64,000 nucleotides of DNA from Cryptomeria japonica. Taxonomy: Eukaryota; Streptophyta; Pinopsida; Cupressales; Cupressaceae. The notes under the pieces are model-generated. The model was given only the letters and a program-made list of their open reading frames with translations. It was not told the DNA's origin and did not search any database. The first letter of the stretch is position 1, and each line of letters begins with the position of its first letter. The stretch is taken from NCBI RefSeq assembly GCF_030272615.1, contig NC_081406.1, forward strand, positions 266,837,692 through 266,901,691. The letters run 5' to 3'. The position numbers were made by a program, and so were the translations under genes. Positions 21,791 to 32,344 of this stretch are shown one piece after another.

Positions 21791-21850
21791 AACTTGCTAG
21801 CCATACTTATCAAACAATTTTATCAGGAAAATCATGTAAGCAAAATATTT

Positions 21851-22785
21851 TGTATTATGTTATGAATTCTCATTTCATATTATTTTTTCCTAACATGTGT
21901 GTCTATAGCTAACATGATTGTGGTGAAATTTTTTAACATAACATGCTTGTCTTGTGCAAGATATCTTGGTTCTTTTGTAGATCTTCTCCATTCGGGAATA
22001 TCCATGTGGACTGAATACTCTGTATCCTCTACAATATCCTTGGTAATGTTTAAAGTTATGTTATTTTTACTTTAGGATACATACCCAATATGTTGTATAT
22101 GCTTGCACAAGTGGGGGCAAAATTTAGCATCATAAATTGCACATCCCTACATTTTCATATTAACCTCCACTTTAGCTTAAAAGAAAACAAAAATATTTTA
22201 ATTTTAATATGATGATATCAAAACATATCTTTACTAACATGATTACCTTGTTCCTAAGATTTTGTGTCTCATTTTCAAAAAATGAAAGCACTATGTGTGA
22301 ATGTTTGTGCAACATACTAGCATCCCACAAAAGATCATGATTCAACTGTAGTTGAAACATTATGTTTCCAAGAATGTGGAAGTGTAATCTATTGGTAGTT
22401 GTGACCTACAAAGACTTTTGGGATCTTCAAAGGGAGAATCAATTTTTCATTCACACATACAAGCATTCACAAATACACACTTGCTTTTTATTCACAACTC
22501 TTTAAGCTTTTGAAATCTTAATTGAAATACAAATTTCTTTGAGTCCTTTCATGCCATGTTATTCACAGTGGGACTATGAAGTACAATCTTATTGTATCTT
22601 TGGAATCTTTTTCAGAATCGGTGGAAGCTTCTAGGTGGACCTCTCTCAAATTGATTGCCTCCTTATTATGGGTAATCCTTAAAGCTAGTATTTTAGATAT
22701 TACTAATATTATTGCATTACAATTAATCTTTATTTAGCATTGCATTTGTTTGAATAAATCTTTATCACTTTTAGTATCATTTCCT
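21851..22785. other. AT-rich spacer, no gene recognised
   Basis: No frame with a recognisable domain and no LTR of B on this side. The truncation point of B lies at or just before this stretch. Confidence 0.5.
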
Positions 22786-22790
22786 TTATC

Positions 22791-23604
22791 TGTTAGGATT
22801 CCCACAGATACTGAGAGGGGGGGTGAATCAGTATCAAATTGGTATGAGTAATTTTTCAACTTAAAACATGCAGAACATATTAATATTGTGTACCGGTAAA
22901 CAGAAAGTAATGCAATAAACAGAGATAACAGCAACCACATGAAAAACACACCATAACACAATGATTTAATGAGGAAACCCGGTGTGGGAAAAACCTCGGT
23001 GGGATTTGTGACCCACAATATTCACTTACTGGCCAATAAGAGAATATTACTACTACAAGAGGGGCCTGCACATGCAGGAAGGCCAAGTGCCTAGAGCTCA
23101 TTGCTCAAATACAAAATAGGAAGTCTCACTGACTTACCAGATGGATTATATAAATCCAATGTCTTGTACTGCTTCAAAATAGCATCTATAATGCTAGATC
23201 GAGTACCGGTTTCTGCTCTGCTTCTTACATAAACCCTTAACCTATAATTCGCATAATAGGTCTACCTTATTTCGCCTAATTACATTCCTCCATAATAATC
23301 CTATATTATTTTCAATGTTCTACAATGAACTCTCTTATATAGGAGTCTTTTTACATCTTGCCAAGACAGCTTTACAATGTTTTTACAATAATAAACAACA
23401 TATGTTACAATAAAATTCCTGTCGGCCTTTGTGTCGGTATGCTTCCTTTCACTGCCGGTGTCGGTGGTCTGAGTGCCGGTGTAGAGTCTGATCTTGCTAG
23501 TGTCGGTGGAATGCCTTGCCGGTGTCATAGGATTGTAAGGTTGCCATCAATGACAAAACCTTCAATCACCTACAATGTCTCATTGGAGTGTGCATTTGCC
23601 AACA
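22791..23604 (-). mobile_element. Solo LTR of copia-like family A with intact target duplication
   Basis: 814 bp, TGTTAGGATT...TTTGCCAACA on the plus strand, flanked by TTATC at 22786-22790 and 23605-23609. It matches the LTR at 5531-6327, whose polypurine tract shows the sense strand is minus. Lack of internal sequence with a perfect duplication indicates LTR-LTR recombination at one insertion. A G-rich-loop hairpin (GATACTGA against TCAGTATC) lies at 22807-22835. Confidence 0.93.
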
Positions 23605-24180
23605 TTATCAACATTCAAATCTAATTGTTCGTGGAGGTCAAAAGACAAAATGAGGGTTTGATTGAGGCAAGCCCCTAAAATAGTGAACCTATACATGCTT
23701 CTCTCATTTTGTGTGTGTAGGTAATATAGAGTCTAAGTTATAACAAAATTGGTGATATTTGTCCTTTGCCCTATCATTTTAATAGATATTTCTTATTATA
23801 TATTCAATATTAAATTTTCTTATACATATTGAGCTCATAATTTCTTAGAAATCTATGAAGACGTGAATTTTACTTTATCTTGGAACTTCTTATTTTCCAT
23901 CTGTATAGGACAATAACATGACGTGTTGTAGTCCATGTGTGGCATTAGAGCTCAATAGAAAGAAGTTGATTAACACATAATCATATTTGAAATTTGTAAA
24001 TTTTGTTTATGATATTATTAAGTTGTATTTTTCTACACAAAAGAAAATATTCTCATCTCTCTTATAATTGAATTTTTTTATTAAAAGTCATTGTAGTTAA
24101 TTCTATTTTCAATTGTAATTTTTTATAGACAAGATAAATTAGTTTGTTCACAAAATATTTGATTCATTTGAAGGTTATAA

Positions 24181-24700
24181 GTGATTGATGCTCGAAGAAC
24201 ATATTTATTTTGTAATAATCATTTTTTTTTTATCACACAACCATGTAATAAAGTTGGCAACCAAATAGAGCACTTGAGAGATCTAAAATTGTTTTGTCAA
24301 GATGTGGGGATGCAAATGGACACTAACACAACCAAGATCATGATATTTACCTTCTGGCATTGAAATAGACAAATTCACTTTATATTTTATCAATAAACTT
24401 AGCTAGAAGGCTTATTTGACAAAAATAATTCAAGGGGGTTAGACAACTTATACATGCTACACAATACATGCTTGAACATAGAATTATGGGACTAGGAAAC
24501 CAATATGACTCAATGTGGACTACTTGTCACATTAATGGTGAAGTTTAGGGTAACAACATGCTTGAAATGGGCAAAGACAAATAGAGAGGTCAAAAAGGCC
24601 TCTCTAATCACAAGTAGTTTCAAAATTGAAGCTTTAATTCCAAATAAGATCTTATTAGCTAAGGTAAGTGCTTTCCCTTGGAGGCATCAACATTGATCCA
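24181..24700 (+). pseudogene. Degenerate non-LTR reverse transcriptase fragment (tentative)
   Basis: Conceptual translation gives 'HLRDLKLFCQDVGMQMDTNT' then 'TKIMIF', resembling the segment after the catalytic YxDD box in one group of plant non-LTR elements (leucines, FC, GMQ and TK-IMIF). A further stretch at 24505-24696 may be the downstream C-terminal part. Several stops and frame changes intervene, and no catalytic motif survives. This is a weak call from short similarity. Confidence 0.35.
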
Positions 24701-25221
24701 ACTGTTAAGTTATCTAAAAAGATAAACATGGAGTCTCATCATTGGTCCACAATTCCAATGGAGGAGAATTAAATAAAAGAAAGAGCATGTGGATGAACCA
24801 AAACACCAAGTGAATAGGTAAAGGTAGCATTAGTGTGTAAGTGTGCCCAAACACAAATGAGAGAATCAAAAGATATGTAAGAAAAAATAAAGGTAACTAT
24901 GTGGACCAAGCAATTTGGGCTCGAAAGAACACTATGTTAGAGAATTCAAACCTGCATGTGACTATAAGCAAGAAACATATATAAAAGAAAAAATAAAATG
25001 AAAATAAAAAATGTTGAAAGCCCTACTAAAGACTAGGTCGCATTATCTTAGGTATGAACTAAAAGGTACACAACATCCAATGAAGAGTTGACATATAGGA
25101 TACATAGTATTTTTGCAGTTTGAGATCATTAGAAATGAAATGAGCCTACATCACAAAGTCTTCGACTTTCATGAATAATTAGATAAATGACACAAATATC
25201 TGATAAATTGACTTAATTGTT
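24701..25221. other. Spacer, no gene recognised
   Basis: A-rich sequence with no frame or repeat I could identify. Confidence 0.5.
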
Positions 25222-25790
25222 TTGTTTGAAAAAGAGAAACTAATATCTTGAAAGTTGACACCTAGTTGGTCGATATCTAATTGCTCAAAAGTTGATGCTT
25301 GGTTGCTCTATTTGAAAAGGAGAAACTAATATCTTGAAAGTTGACGCTCGGTTGCTCTATTTGAAGAGGAGAAACTAATAATTTGAAAGCTGACACTTGA
25401 TTGCTCTATTTGAAATAAGAGAAACTAATGTCTTGAAAGTTGATACCTAATTGCTCAAAACTTGACTCCTAATTGCTCTATTTGAAAAGGGGAAATATAT
25501 ATCTTAAAAGTTGACCCTTGCTTGCTTTATTTGAAAATAAAAAATTAATATCTTGAAAGTTGATATCTATTTGCTCAAAAATTGACTCTCTTAATTGTTA
25601 TATTTGAAACTATTATCTTAAAAGTTGAAACTTGCTCCAAAAAATTGAAACTTGCTCAAAAGTTGATTCCTACTTGCTTTATGTGAAAGGAAAAACTAAT
25701 AAATTGATCCTAATTGCTTTATGTGAAAGGAAAAAATACTATCTTGGAAATTAACACCTGATTACTTTTTGAGAAACAAATTTAAACAGA
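25222..25790. repeat. Tandem minisatellite, about 60-bp unit
   Basis: Eight or nine diverged units built from 'GAGAAACTAATATCTTGAAA', 'GTTGACNCTTGGTTGCTC' and 'TATTTGAAAAG', some with an extra 'ATTGCTCAAAAGTTGA' insert. It lies about 0.8 kb beyond the 3' end of the aquaporin gene. Confidence 0.85.
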
Positions 25791-25804
25791 GACTTTTAAG
25801 CAAC

Positions 25805-25890
25805 CAAAATTCGTAACGTAACATGAAATATTGATAAAATTCGTAACGTAACATGAAAATATTGATAAAATTCGTAACGTGACGATGCAT
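25805..25890. repeat. Three-copy tandem repeat, about 30-bp unit
   Basis: AAAATTCGTAACGTAACATG repeats three times with short spacers; the third copy diverges (CGTGACGATG). Confidence 0.9.
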
Positions 25891-26040
25891 TTTTGGTCTT
25901 ATCCTCCATAAAGCAGATCCCTGGTGTATCATTCAAAAGCCAAATAGTTTTAACAAAAAGAGAGTGAGATTTCCTGATGTTATAGCGGTTGGTTTTACAG
26001 AAGAGGTCGGGAGGTCGAATCTTGCAGGTTGATATTTTGT

Positions 26041-26210
26041 TCCGGGTGTCGTCTATTCCGGCTGTTTAGTTACATTAAAAAGTTTTGGTCACAAAATTCC
26101 TGGGTTTCACAAACAATATCCATGACAGTTCTTACAAATCGAATGCAAATGACAAAGTACCAAATAAAATAGCTTTAATTACAGGCAGTAACAGGCCCGA
26201 GAATACAATG
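26041..26210. repeat. Copy 1 of tandem duplication downstream of PIP1
   Basis: Contains GTCTATTCCGGCTGTTTAG and GGTCACAAAATTCCTGGG. It aligns with 26257-26424 at roughly nine bases in ten. A 40-bp filler separates the two. Confidence 0.9.
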
Positions 26211-26250
26211 TTCTTCTGTGGATTTAAGTAGTTTTTGCTTTCTGATATGT
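26211..26250. repeat. 40-bp filler identical to 27773-27812
   Basis: The 40 bases starting TTCTTCTGTGGATTTAAG are identical, in the same orientation, to 27773-27812 on the other side of the aquaporin gene. They sit exactly at the junction of the tandem duplication, suggesting templated insertion during repair. Confidence 0.9.
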
Positions 26251-26256
26251 ATATTT

Positions 26257-26424
26257 ACGGGTGTCTTCTATTCCGGCTGTTTAGATACATTCAAAAGTTT
26301 TGGTCACAAAATTCCTGGGTTTCACAAGCAATATCCATGACAGGTCTTACAAAATCGAATACAAATGACAAAGTAACAAATAAAATAGCTTTAATAACAA
26401 GCCCGAGAATACATCAGAGGAGAA
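26257..26424. repeat. Copy 2 of tandem duplication, in PIP1 3' flank
   Basis: This copy is nearer the gene and ends just downstream of the candidate poly(A) signal on the minus strand. The duplication may have doubled 3'-end or downstream elements of the aquaporin transcript. Confidence 0.9.
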
Positions 26425-26437
26425 ACCCACAAACAGC

Positions 26438-26443
26438 TTTATT
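26438..26443 (-). terminator. Candidate poly(A) signal AATAAA for PIP1
   Basis: TTTATT on the plus strand reads AATAAA on the minus strand about 115 nt after the stop codon, a usual distance for plant genes. The cleavage site was not determined. Confidence 0.5.
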
Positions 26444-26558
26444 AACAGGTACATACCCTTTCCCTGCACTAGCAACTGAGCATAATTATCTTAAACCATA
26501 ACACAGATATTACCATAATATACCATAGAAAATCATGGGCATGGACGTCTTTTTAAGA

Positions 26559-27422
26559 TTAAGAACGGGATTTGAAGGGGATGGCGCGGATGATGAGCTG
26601 GTGGTAAATGGCAGCAAGAGCAGCGCCGAGAAAAGGTCCCACCCAGAAAATCCAGTGATCATCCCAGGCATGGTTCTTGTCATAAATTAGGGCAGCACCC
26701 AAGCTACGAGCTGGGTTAATCCCAGTCCCTGTTATAGGAATGGTGGCCAAATGCACAAGAAACACTGCGAACCCTATAGGCAGAGGTGCCAGGACTGGAA
26801 CATGTGAGTCCCTGGCACTCCTCTTAGCATCTGTGGCAGAGAACACAGTGTAAACCAGAACAAAAGTACCCACAATCTCTGCCCCCAGCCCATCTCCCTT
26901 AGTGTAGCCATGGGCCACCAGATTAGCCCCTCCTCCCTGTACTTCATACATGTTCTTCTCAAAACCCTTCACAACTGCCGCCCCACAGATTGCCCCCAGG
27001 CACTGGCATATCATGTACAGCAATGCCCTTGGCAAGGACACTTTCCTAGCGAGGAACAGGCCAAATGTGACTGCAGGATTTATGTGGCCTCCTGAAATGC
27101 CTGCTGTGCAGTAAACAAGGGCAAATATCATGCCTCCAAAGGCCCAAGCAATGCCCTGGATACCCACAGACTGGCACATATTGGGTGCCCTCTTTACCCC
27201 CATTACTGTGAGGATTGTAACGTAGAGGAACAGAAATGTGGCTACAAACTCTGCTATACCAGCCCTCCAGAAGGACCATGATCTGAGCTCCTCTGGCTCA
27301 AACAGGGGAGCAGGAGGTGCTTCCTTGTAGTCCTTCTCTTGGGTCTGTGCAGATGTCCCCAGAGCCTGCCTCTCTGAATACCTGCTTGCCCCCACTGTTA
27401 CATCTTCTTCTCTTCCTGCCAT
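26559..27422 (-). CDS. PIP1: Plasma membrane intrinsic protein, PIP1-type aquaporin
   Basis: 287 residues, full length, one exon, no lesions. It is a membrane channel for water and possibly small neutral solutes, with six helices and two half-helices carrying the NPA boxes (residues 115-117 and 236-238). The selectivity filter is the water-type F95, H224, T233, R239. Other conserved PIP residues are loop-A Cys83 (inter-subunit disulphide), loop-B Ser129 after RK, and loop-D His207 (pH gating). The long N-terminus with '[17 protein letters not shown]' and the C-terminal 'RAIPFKSRS' mark the PIP1 rather than PIP2 group; PIP1 proteins often need PIP2 partners to reach the plasma membrane. ATG 27422 is chosen because '[11 protein letters not shown]' matches the family start. 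Angiosperm PIP genes usually have three introns; this one has none in its coding part. A TATA box lies upstream. It is the one intact host gene in the window. Confidence 0.97.
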   Translation of the reverse strand: MAGREEDVTVGASRYSERQALGTSAQTQEKDYKEAPPAPLFEPEELRSWSFWRAGIAEFVATFLFLYVTILTVMGVKRAPNMCQSVGIQGIAWAFGGMIFALVYCTAGISGGHINPAVTFGLFLARKVSLPRALLYMICQCLGAICGAAVVKGFEKNMYEVQGGGANLVAHGYTKGDGLGAEIVGTFVLVYTVFSATDAKRSARDSHVPVLAPLPIGFAVFLVHLATIPITGTGINPARSLGAALIYDKNHAWDDHWIFWVGPFLGAALAAIYHQLIIRAIPFKSRS

Positions 27423-27490
27423 TTTTTTTCTGCCCTGCTTATATCTGAAAGCAGAGTATTGCTGATGAAATAAATGGATGTGTAATCATG

Positions 27491-27502
27491 GCTTTATATA
27501 GG
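27491..27502 (-). promoter_or_regulatory. TATA box of PIP1
   Basis: Minus strand CCTATATAAAGC, about 70 nt upstream of the start codon. It predicts transcription starting near 27465 and a short leader of about 40 nt. A CTTTCAG inside the leader resembles an acceptor site, but no matching donor was sought or found. Confidence 0.7.
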
Positions 27503-27772
27503 ATTCAGGGTGAGTTCTTGGTGAGAAATGACAAGCTAAGCATGGCCCACTTGTCCCCACTAATGATAAGGACAGAACTAATCTGATCACCATTGGATCA
27601 GAGCCAGGTCTTTAGATTAGAAGCATGTCCGTTGTTCTTTTCTTATGTAGGTACCCAAGGGTTCTTGTTGATTTTTTTGCTTTGTTGTAAAGATTACTTT
27701 GTAACTCTACCAAACGGCTACTATACTCTACTCTCCTGTTTTACAGTTGAAGGAAAGATTTACGTTCAATTC

Positions 27773-27812
27773 TTCTTCTGTGGATTTAAGTAGTTTTTGC
27801 TTTCTGATATGT
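27773..27812. repeat. Source copy of the 40-bp filler, upstream of PIP1
   Basis: Identical to 26211-26250 over 40 bases. A third, diverged version lies at about 28113-28155 within a wider similarity of about 90 bp (27750-27840 against 28081-28170), so this locus is the likelier donor. Confidence 0.85.
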
Positions 27813-28259
27813 GTATCTACCTACCCAATTCTACATGATTGTATGTGTAAGTTTTTAATTTTTTTTTAATATTTTACTGAGGTTCGGGTATTAGTTGTTC
27901 TTTATTTGGTTGGAGATAAGTCTTAGGTTGAAACTTTTTCAGTTAAGAGCAGATAATTGAGCGGTATGTATTCTGTCAAAATTATCCTATGCGTTATCCC
28001 ATCTCAGTTCTTATGACTTGATCATTCATGAACTCATGAACTCATTTAGAACTGCTCAACTTTCTAGCAAGTTCTGTTGATGAAGGAACAATTTATATTG
28101 ATATTATACTTACGTGAATTTAAGAAGGTTTTGTTTTCTCATATGTGAATCCACCTTATTCTACATGACTGTTGAAGCTCCTTTTCTATCTATTTTTTAT
28201 TTGATCAGAGAGTTTTATATTAAATCTATAGAATTGTTTAGTTAACTGAAACAAAAGAT

Positions 28260-29040
28260 CAAGTTTTAGACTGAAATTTCTTCAATTGAAAGTCAAAAAT
28301 TGATAAGTATCTATTCCATCAACATCATCCGCAATACAATCTTAATATCAAAATTTTATATTAACAAGATTTCACCTCTAAAATCATATTCCCTGTTCTT
28401 CATCATTTCTTTTTGCAATTGCTCTAATCATGATTGCATGGTAGGGTTCACAATGATTTAATTTTTTACTATTTGTATTATCTCTCTGTCTATGCTCATC
28501 ACTATCCTTACTACGTGCACTGTTGTGCTTGTTCTCCACATGCTTTTCCATTATTAAAAATTGTGCAGTCGGTGTGCAAATATTTTTATAATAACACAGC
28601 ATTTTATTTGGAATTCCATTCGTAATGATCGTTATCAACATACCTGGTGGGCATCTGTTGAATATAAACATTTGCTATCGTTGTATTCATGCATTATTTT
28701 AAGCATTTTATAAGGGCACGTGTGAGAGTGTAAATGAGTAATATGAATAAGTATGAATTAATTTAGATAATAGTGTTGAAATAGATGTAAAAAAAATGTG
28801 GATTATAAATTGAATCGAATATATATGGTTTAGATAGGTTTTGATGATAAATAGGTGTACAAAATAATTGGTCAAATATTTTATATTTTTTAATAAATTT
28901 AATAAAATAATTTTGATCATAAAAGTTAATTATCTATTATACTACTTCACTTATATATGAATGAAGATTTGATCTAAATATAAACTTGTGATGCATTGAT
29001 CTGATCTAGAAAGATGAAGACCATCGAATCCTACTCATCT
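28260..29040. repeat. Segmental repeat, copy 1
   Basis: One monomer of a 118-bp repeat (about 28260-28370) followed by about 640 bp beginning near 'GCATGGTAGGGTTCAC', which recurs, diverged, at 30745-31440. No gene. Confidence 0.75.
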
Positions 29041-29186
29041 TGCTTTGATCTCTAATATTTGTAAGAAATTTTGATGTTTACAAACTCGTTTTAGAATCTA
29101 TTAAATCATAAGGGTGAAGTTCTACTTTATCAAACCCCCAACAAATTGGCTTTGTTTCTTTAAATAAATATTTGAAGATAAGAAAC

Positions 29187-29264
29187 AAGCATGTAATGAA
29201 CCAAAGATGAATTGATAGACAATCAAGCATGTAATGAACCAAAGATGAATTGATAGACAATCAT
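29187..29264. repeat. Two-copy tandem repeat, 39-bp unit
   Basis: The unit begins AAGCATGTAATGAACCAAAG and ends ATAGACAATC; the two copies are identical over nearly the whole unit. Confidence 0.9.
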
Positions 29265-30059
29265 GTGTTGAACTCTTTTTATTCACCTAAAGAAAATAAA
29301 ACTCGCATATTGTTTCTTGTAAGGAATGCATGTCCTTAAATAAAAAACCTAAACACACTAGTTTAAAAACAAGTGCCAAGTTGCCTCACAATGCCTAGTG
29401 AAGGCAAGAATTTGAATTTTGAATTTTGATTTAGTGAAGAGATAATATCCACAATTATGGGATTGACCTAGGTCAAGTCCATACATATATATCTAATCTA
29501 GAGTGGGAACAATAAATTTGGGTATTAGAGATAACAAGGATCAAGGTATAAGTTAAATTCATGAAAAAATGCTACTTGTAAGCTAAATATTTTGTTTAGA
29601 ATGACCTAATCAAAATCAAACCCAAAACATACGAGTGTAGGTGTGCAATTTTGACCATTATAGTTAGGTCCATATATTCTTCTTATTGTGATGGTATTAA
29701 TGGGCAATAGTTGCCTACTAAATTTAAAAAACAAAAGGTATTTACTTCCTATTATAGATTTAAAAAGAAATCAAGTTTATTTGACATAACTTTAATATGT
29801 TAAATGATAACACAAACAAACTTGTAATAATAAATTGAATTAATATTTTCCTCTCATTTATCACTCGCTCATATTGTTCTTATTCATGAAGCATGATTGA
29901 TCTCACTTTTAATCATTTGGTGCAATATGTGTCTGTAAAATACACACATTGTATCATTCTTAGCTCCTTTCACACTTGAAGACTTGCCCCTTTTTCACTC
30001 TCAAATATTATGTTGCCTTAGACATAACTTTATTCATGGTTGAAACCTCTATACAATAT
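29265..30059. other. AT-rich spacer, no gene recognised
   Basis: No coding frame, repeat family or regulatory site could be supported. Confidence 0.5.
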
Positions 30060-30655
30060 CACACATAATAATGCTTGTTGTTTAAAGACTAAAATTTCTA
30101 TTTTTCAATTGCTCGAGTTTATAATTGATGGGTATCCATTTCATCATAGTTGCTTAGGATACAATCCTAGCTTCATACTTTATGACTTCAAGACCTTTTA
30201 TTCATCGGGATTGAAATTCTTCGACTAAGAGTCAAGAATTGATGGGTATCCATTCCACCAAAGTCACTCAAGATCCAATCAGGTAGTTTCATACTTGACA
30301 ATGTCAAGACCTTCTACTCAGCAAGGCTGAAATTTCTTCAATTGGGAGTCAAGAATTAATGGGTACCCATTCCACCAAAGTCACTCAAGATACAATCTTA
30401 ATTTCATACTTTATGATATCGAGACCTTGTACTCATCAAGGCTGAATTTTTTTCATCAAGAGTCAAGAATTGATGGGTATCCATTTCATCAAAATCAGAT
30501 GCAATCCTAATTTCATACTTAATGATGTTAGAATCTTGTACTCAACGGTACTGAAATTTCTTCGATTCAAAGCCAAGAATTAATGTGTTTACATTCAGCA
30601 CACAATCCTGATTTTATACTTTATCATATCAAAACGTTGTACTCAATAAGATATG
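30060..30655. repeat. Tandem array, about 118-bp monomer, five copies
   Basis: Monomers contain AAGAATTGATGGGTATCCAT, 'CACTCAAGATACAATC', 'TTCATACTTTATGA' and 'AAGACCTTGTACTCATCAAG'. Copies are diverged, and the last is partly eroded. A single monomer also precedes the segmental repeat at 28260. Confidence 0.85.
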
Positions 30656-30744
30656 ACCCCGATAAACTCATTCAAAATTATTACTTTTGACAAATATCTA
30701 GTAAATATTTTCTATCCACATCCTTGATGTTACATGATTTCTTT

Positions 30745-31440
30745 TAACATTCACATTTCCATTTTTGCAATTGATCTAATCATAGGTGCATGGTAGGGTT
30801 CACATTGATGTAATTGTTTACTATTTATATTAGCTGATCACTATCCTTACTACGTGCACTCATGTACTTAACCACATGTTTGTTCTCCAGATTTTTTTTC
30901 CATTTTAAAAAAAATGTTCAGTCGGTTGGCAAATATTTTTATAATCAGCTCGCAGTGCATACTGCAACCACATAACGTTTTATTAGGAATTTCATTCGTC
31001 ATGATTGTTATCAACAATTTTGATGGATAATAGCTTTCGTTGTTTTCATGCATTTTTTTAAGCAAAGAATCACATCCTAATATATTTATTTAGGTTAAGT
31101 ACATATAATAAGTATAAATCAATATAGATAATAGTATTGATATAAATGTAGATAATAAATTAGATTGAAAATAATAATTATTTGAATTTTGACAATAAGT
31201 AGTTGTCAAACTTTGATCGGTTAATTTATTTTTTAGATAAATTGATGAAAAGTTTCAATTGTGAAAAACTCGGTGTCTACTATTCTACTCTACCTATACA
31301 TAATAAGAATTTGATATACATGATTATGAAACTAATCTGAGATGCAAATATGAGCATATGATGCATGGGTATGATCTTATAAGCTAAAGAATATTGAATC
31401 TACTTTATCGCTGGCTATTCGTGCAGTTTAGAAGATCAAA
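30745..31440. repeat. Segmental repeat, copy 2
   Basis: Aligns with 28400-29040, including 'ACTATCCTTACTACGTGCAC', 'CAGTCGG' and 'TTTTATAAT'. It carries an extra 'CTCGCAGTGCATACTGCAAC' segment absent from copy 1. Confidence 0.75.
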
Positions 31441-32090
31441 ATTGGGGCTTGCCTAAGGAAAACCTCTAAATAGGCCCCAACATTTTTCCCATCTTTGTGT
31501 GTGTGGGTTAAAACACTTCTAGTATCAGAGATGTAAGTGTTCTTGGAGAATTATGAGTTGACTATGAGTGGATGATAGTGTGGCGTGAGGACATTCATCC
31601 TACACATTAGCATTCTAGGCCAAGATTTTTTGTGTTTGATGCTAGATTCCTATCTATTGATGTATTTGTTTCCAATCAAAAATAGATTTTTGTTGGCCTC
31701 TATATTTAGTATAAATTAATATTAATTTATTTATCTATGATGCATGGGTACAATCTAATAAGTGATTTTTTTATCATCTTTATCTTTGGCTATCCGTGGA
31801 GTCCAGTAGATTAAAATGGGTGTTTTCCTGAGGAAAACCTCTTAGTAAGCCCCAACACTTTTCTTGTCTTTGTGTATGTAGGTTAGAACACTTTAGCATC
31901 GTAGGTGCAAGAGTTCTTGAGGATTCTAAGTTGACTATGGGTGGATGATTGTGTGACACAAGGACATTCATGCTATGCATTGGCATTCTAGGCCAAGAGT
32001 TCTTGTGTTTGGTACTAGGCTCCTTTCTATCAATTTTTTTGTTTCCAATCAAAAATAGATTTTATTGGCCTCCATATCTAGTATTGATTA
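31370..32090. repeat. Tandem duplication, about 360-bp unit
   Basis: 31370-31730 and 31738-32090 both read 'TGATGCATGGGTA', 'CTGAGGAAAACCTCT' or a close variant, 'GGACATTCAT', 'GCATTCTAGGCCAAGA' and 'TTTCCAATCAAAAATAGATT'. No coding content was recognised. Confidence 0.85.
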
Positions 32091-32344
32091 GTTTAAAATA
32101 AGCTCTTTCTCATAATGTAAGTTATCTTAATCATTCATTTCAAAGAACTTCTTCATTTTTGCATAAATAAATATTTTAATTTGTGTTATTTTGAGGTAAT
32201 ATAAGGTTTTTTCTTAGTTAAAGTAATCATATTTAACATTTCAAATCCCTTATATTACATAATGGTTTGACTCAATGATAAAAAATAATGTGCAAATGTG
32301 TAATGATGAATAAGATGTTGATAATGATGAATAATGGTGAACAG

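Larger units (their letters stand above)
6479..21850 (-). mobile_element. Copia-like element B, 5'-truncated and split by element C
   Basis: On the minus strand: gag zinc knuckles (21790-21314), a long accessory frame (21010-17895), a polypurine tract (17700-17684) and an LTR starting TGTTAGGCCC at 17683. The LTR continues to 16542 and, after element C, finishes at 6487-6479 with GTAGTAACA. Its boundaries agree with a second copy at 37557-38688. No reverse transcriptase or integrase lies between gag and the accessory frame (only about 300 bp), and no 5' LTR is seen, so B is either a non-autonomous derivative or internally deleted as well as truncated. The upstream edge is approximate. Confidence 0.65.

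Noticed and set aside
26211..27812. 40-bp direct repeats as a target-site duplication around a retroposed PIP1
   Set aside because: Too long for LINE-made duplications (usually under 20 bp), no A-tail beside the gene, and the inner copy lies at a tandem-duplication junction. Repair filler explains it better.
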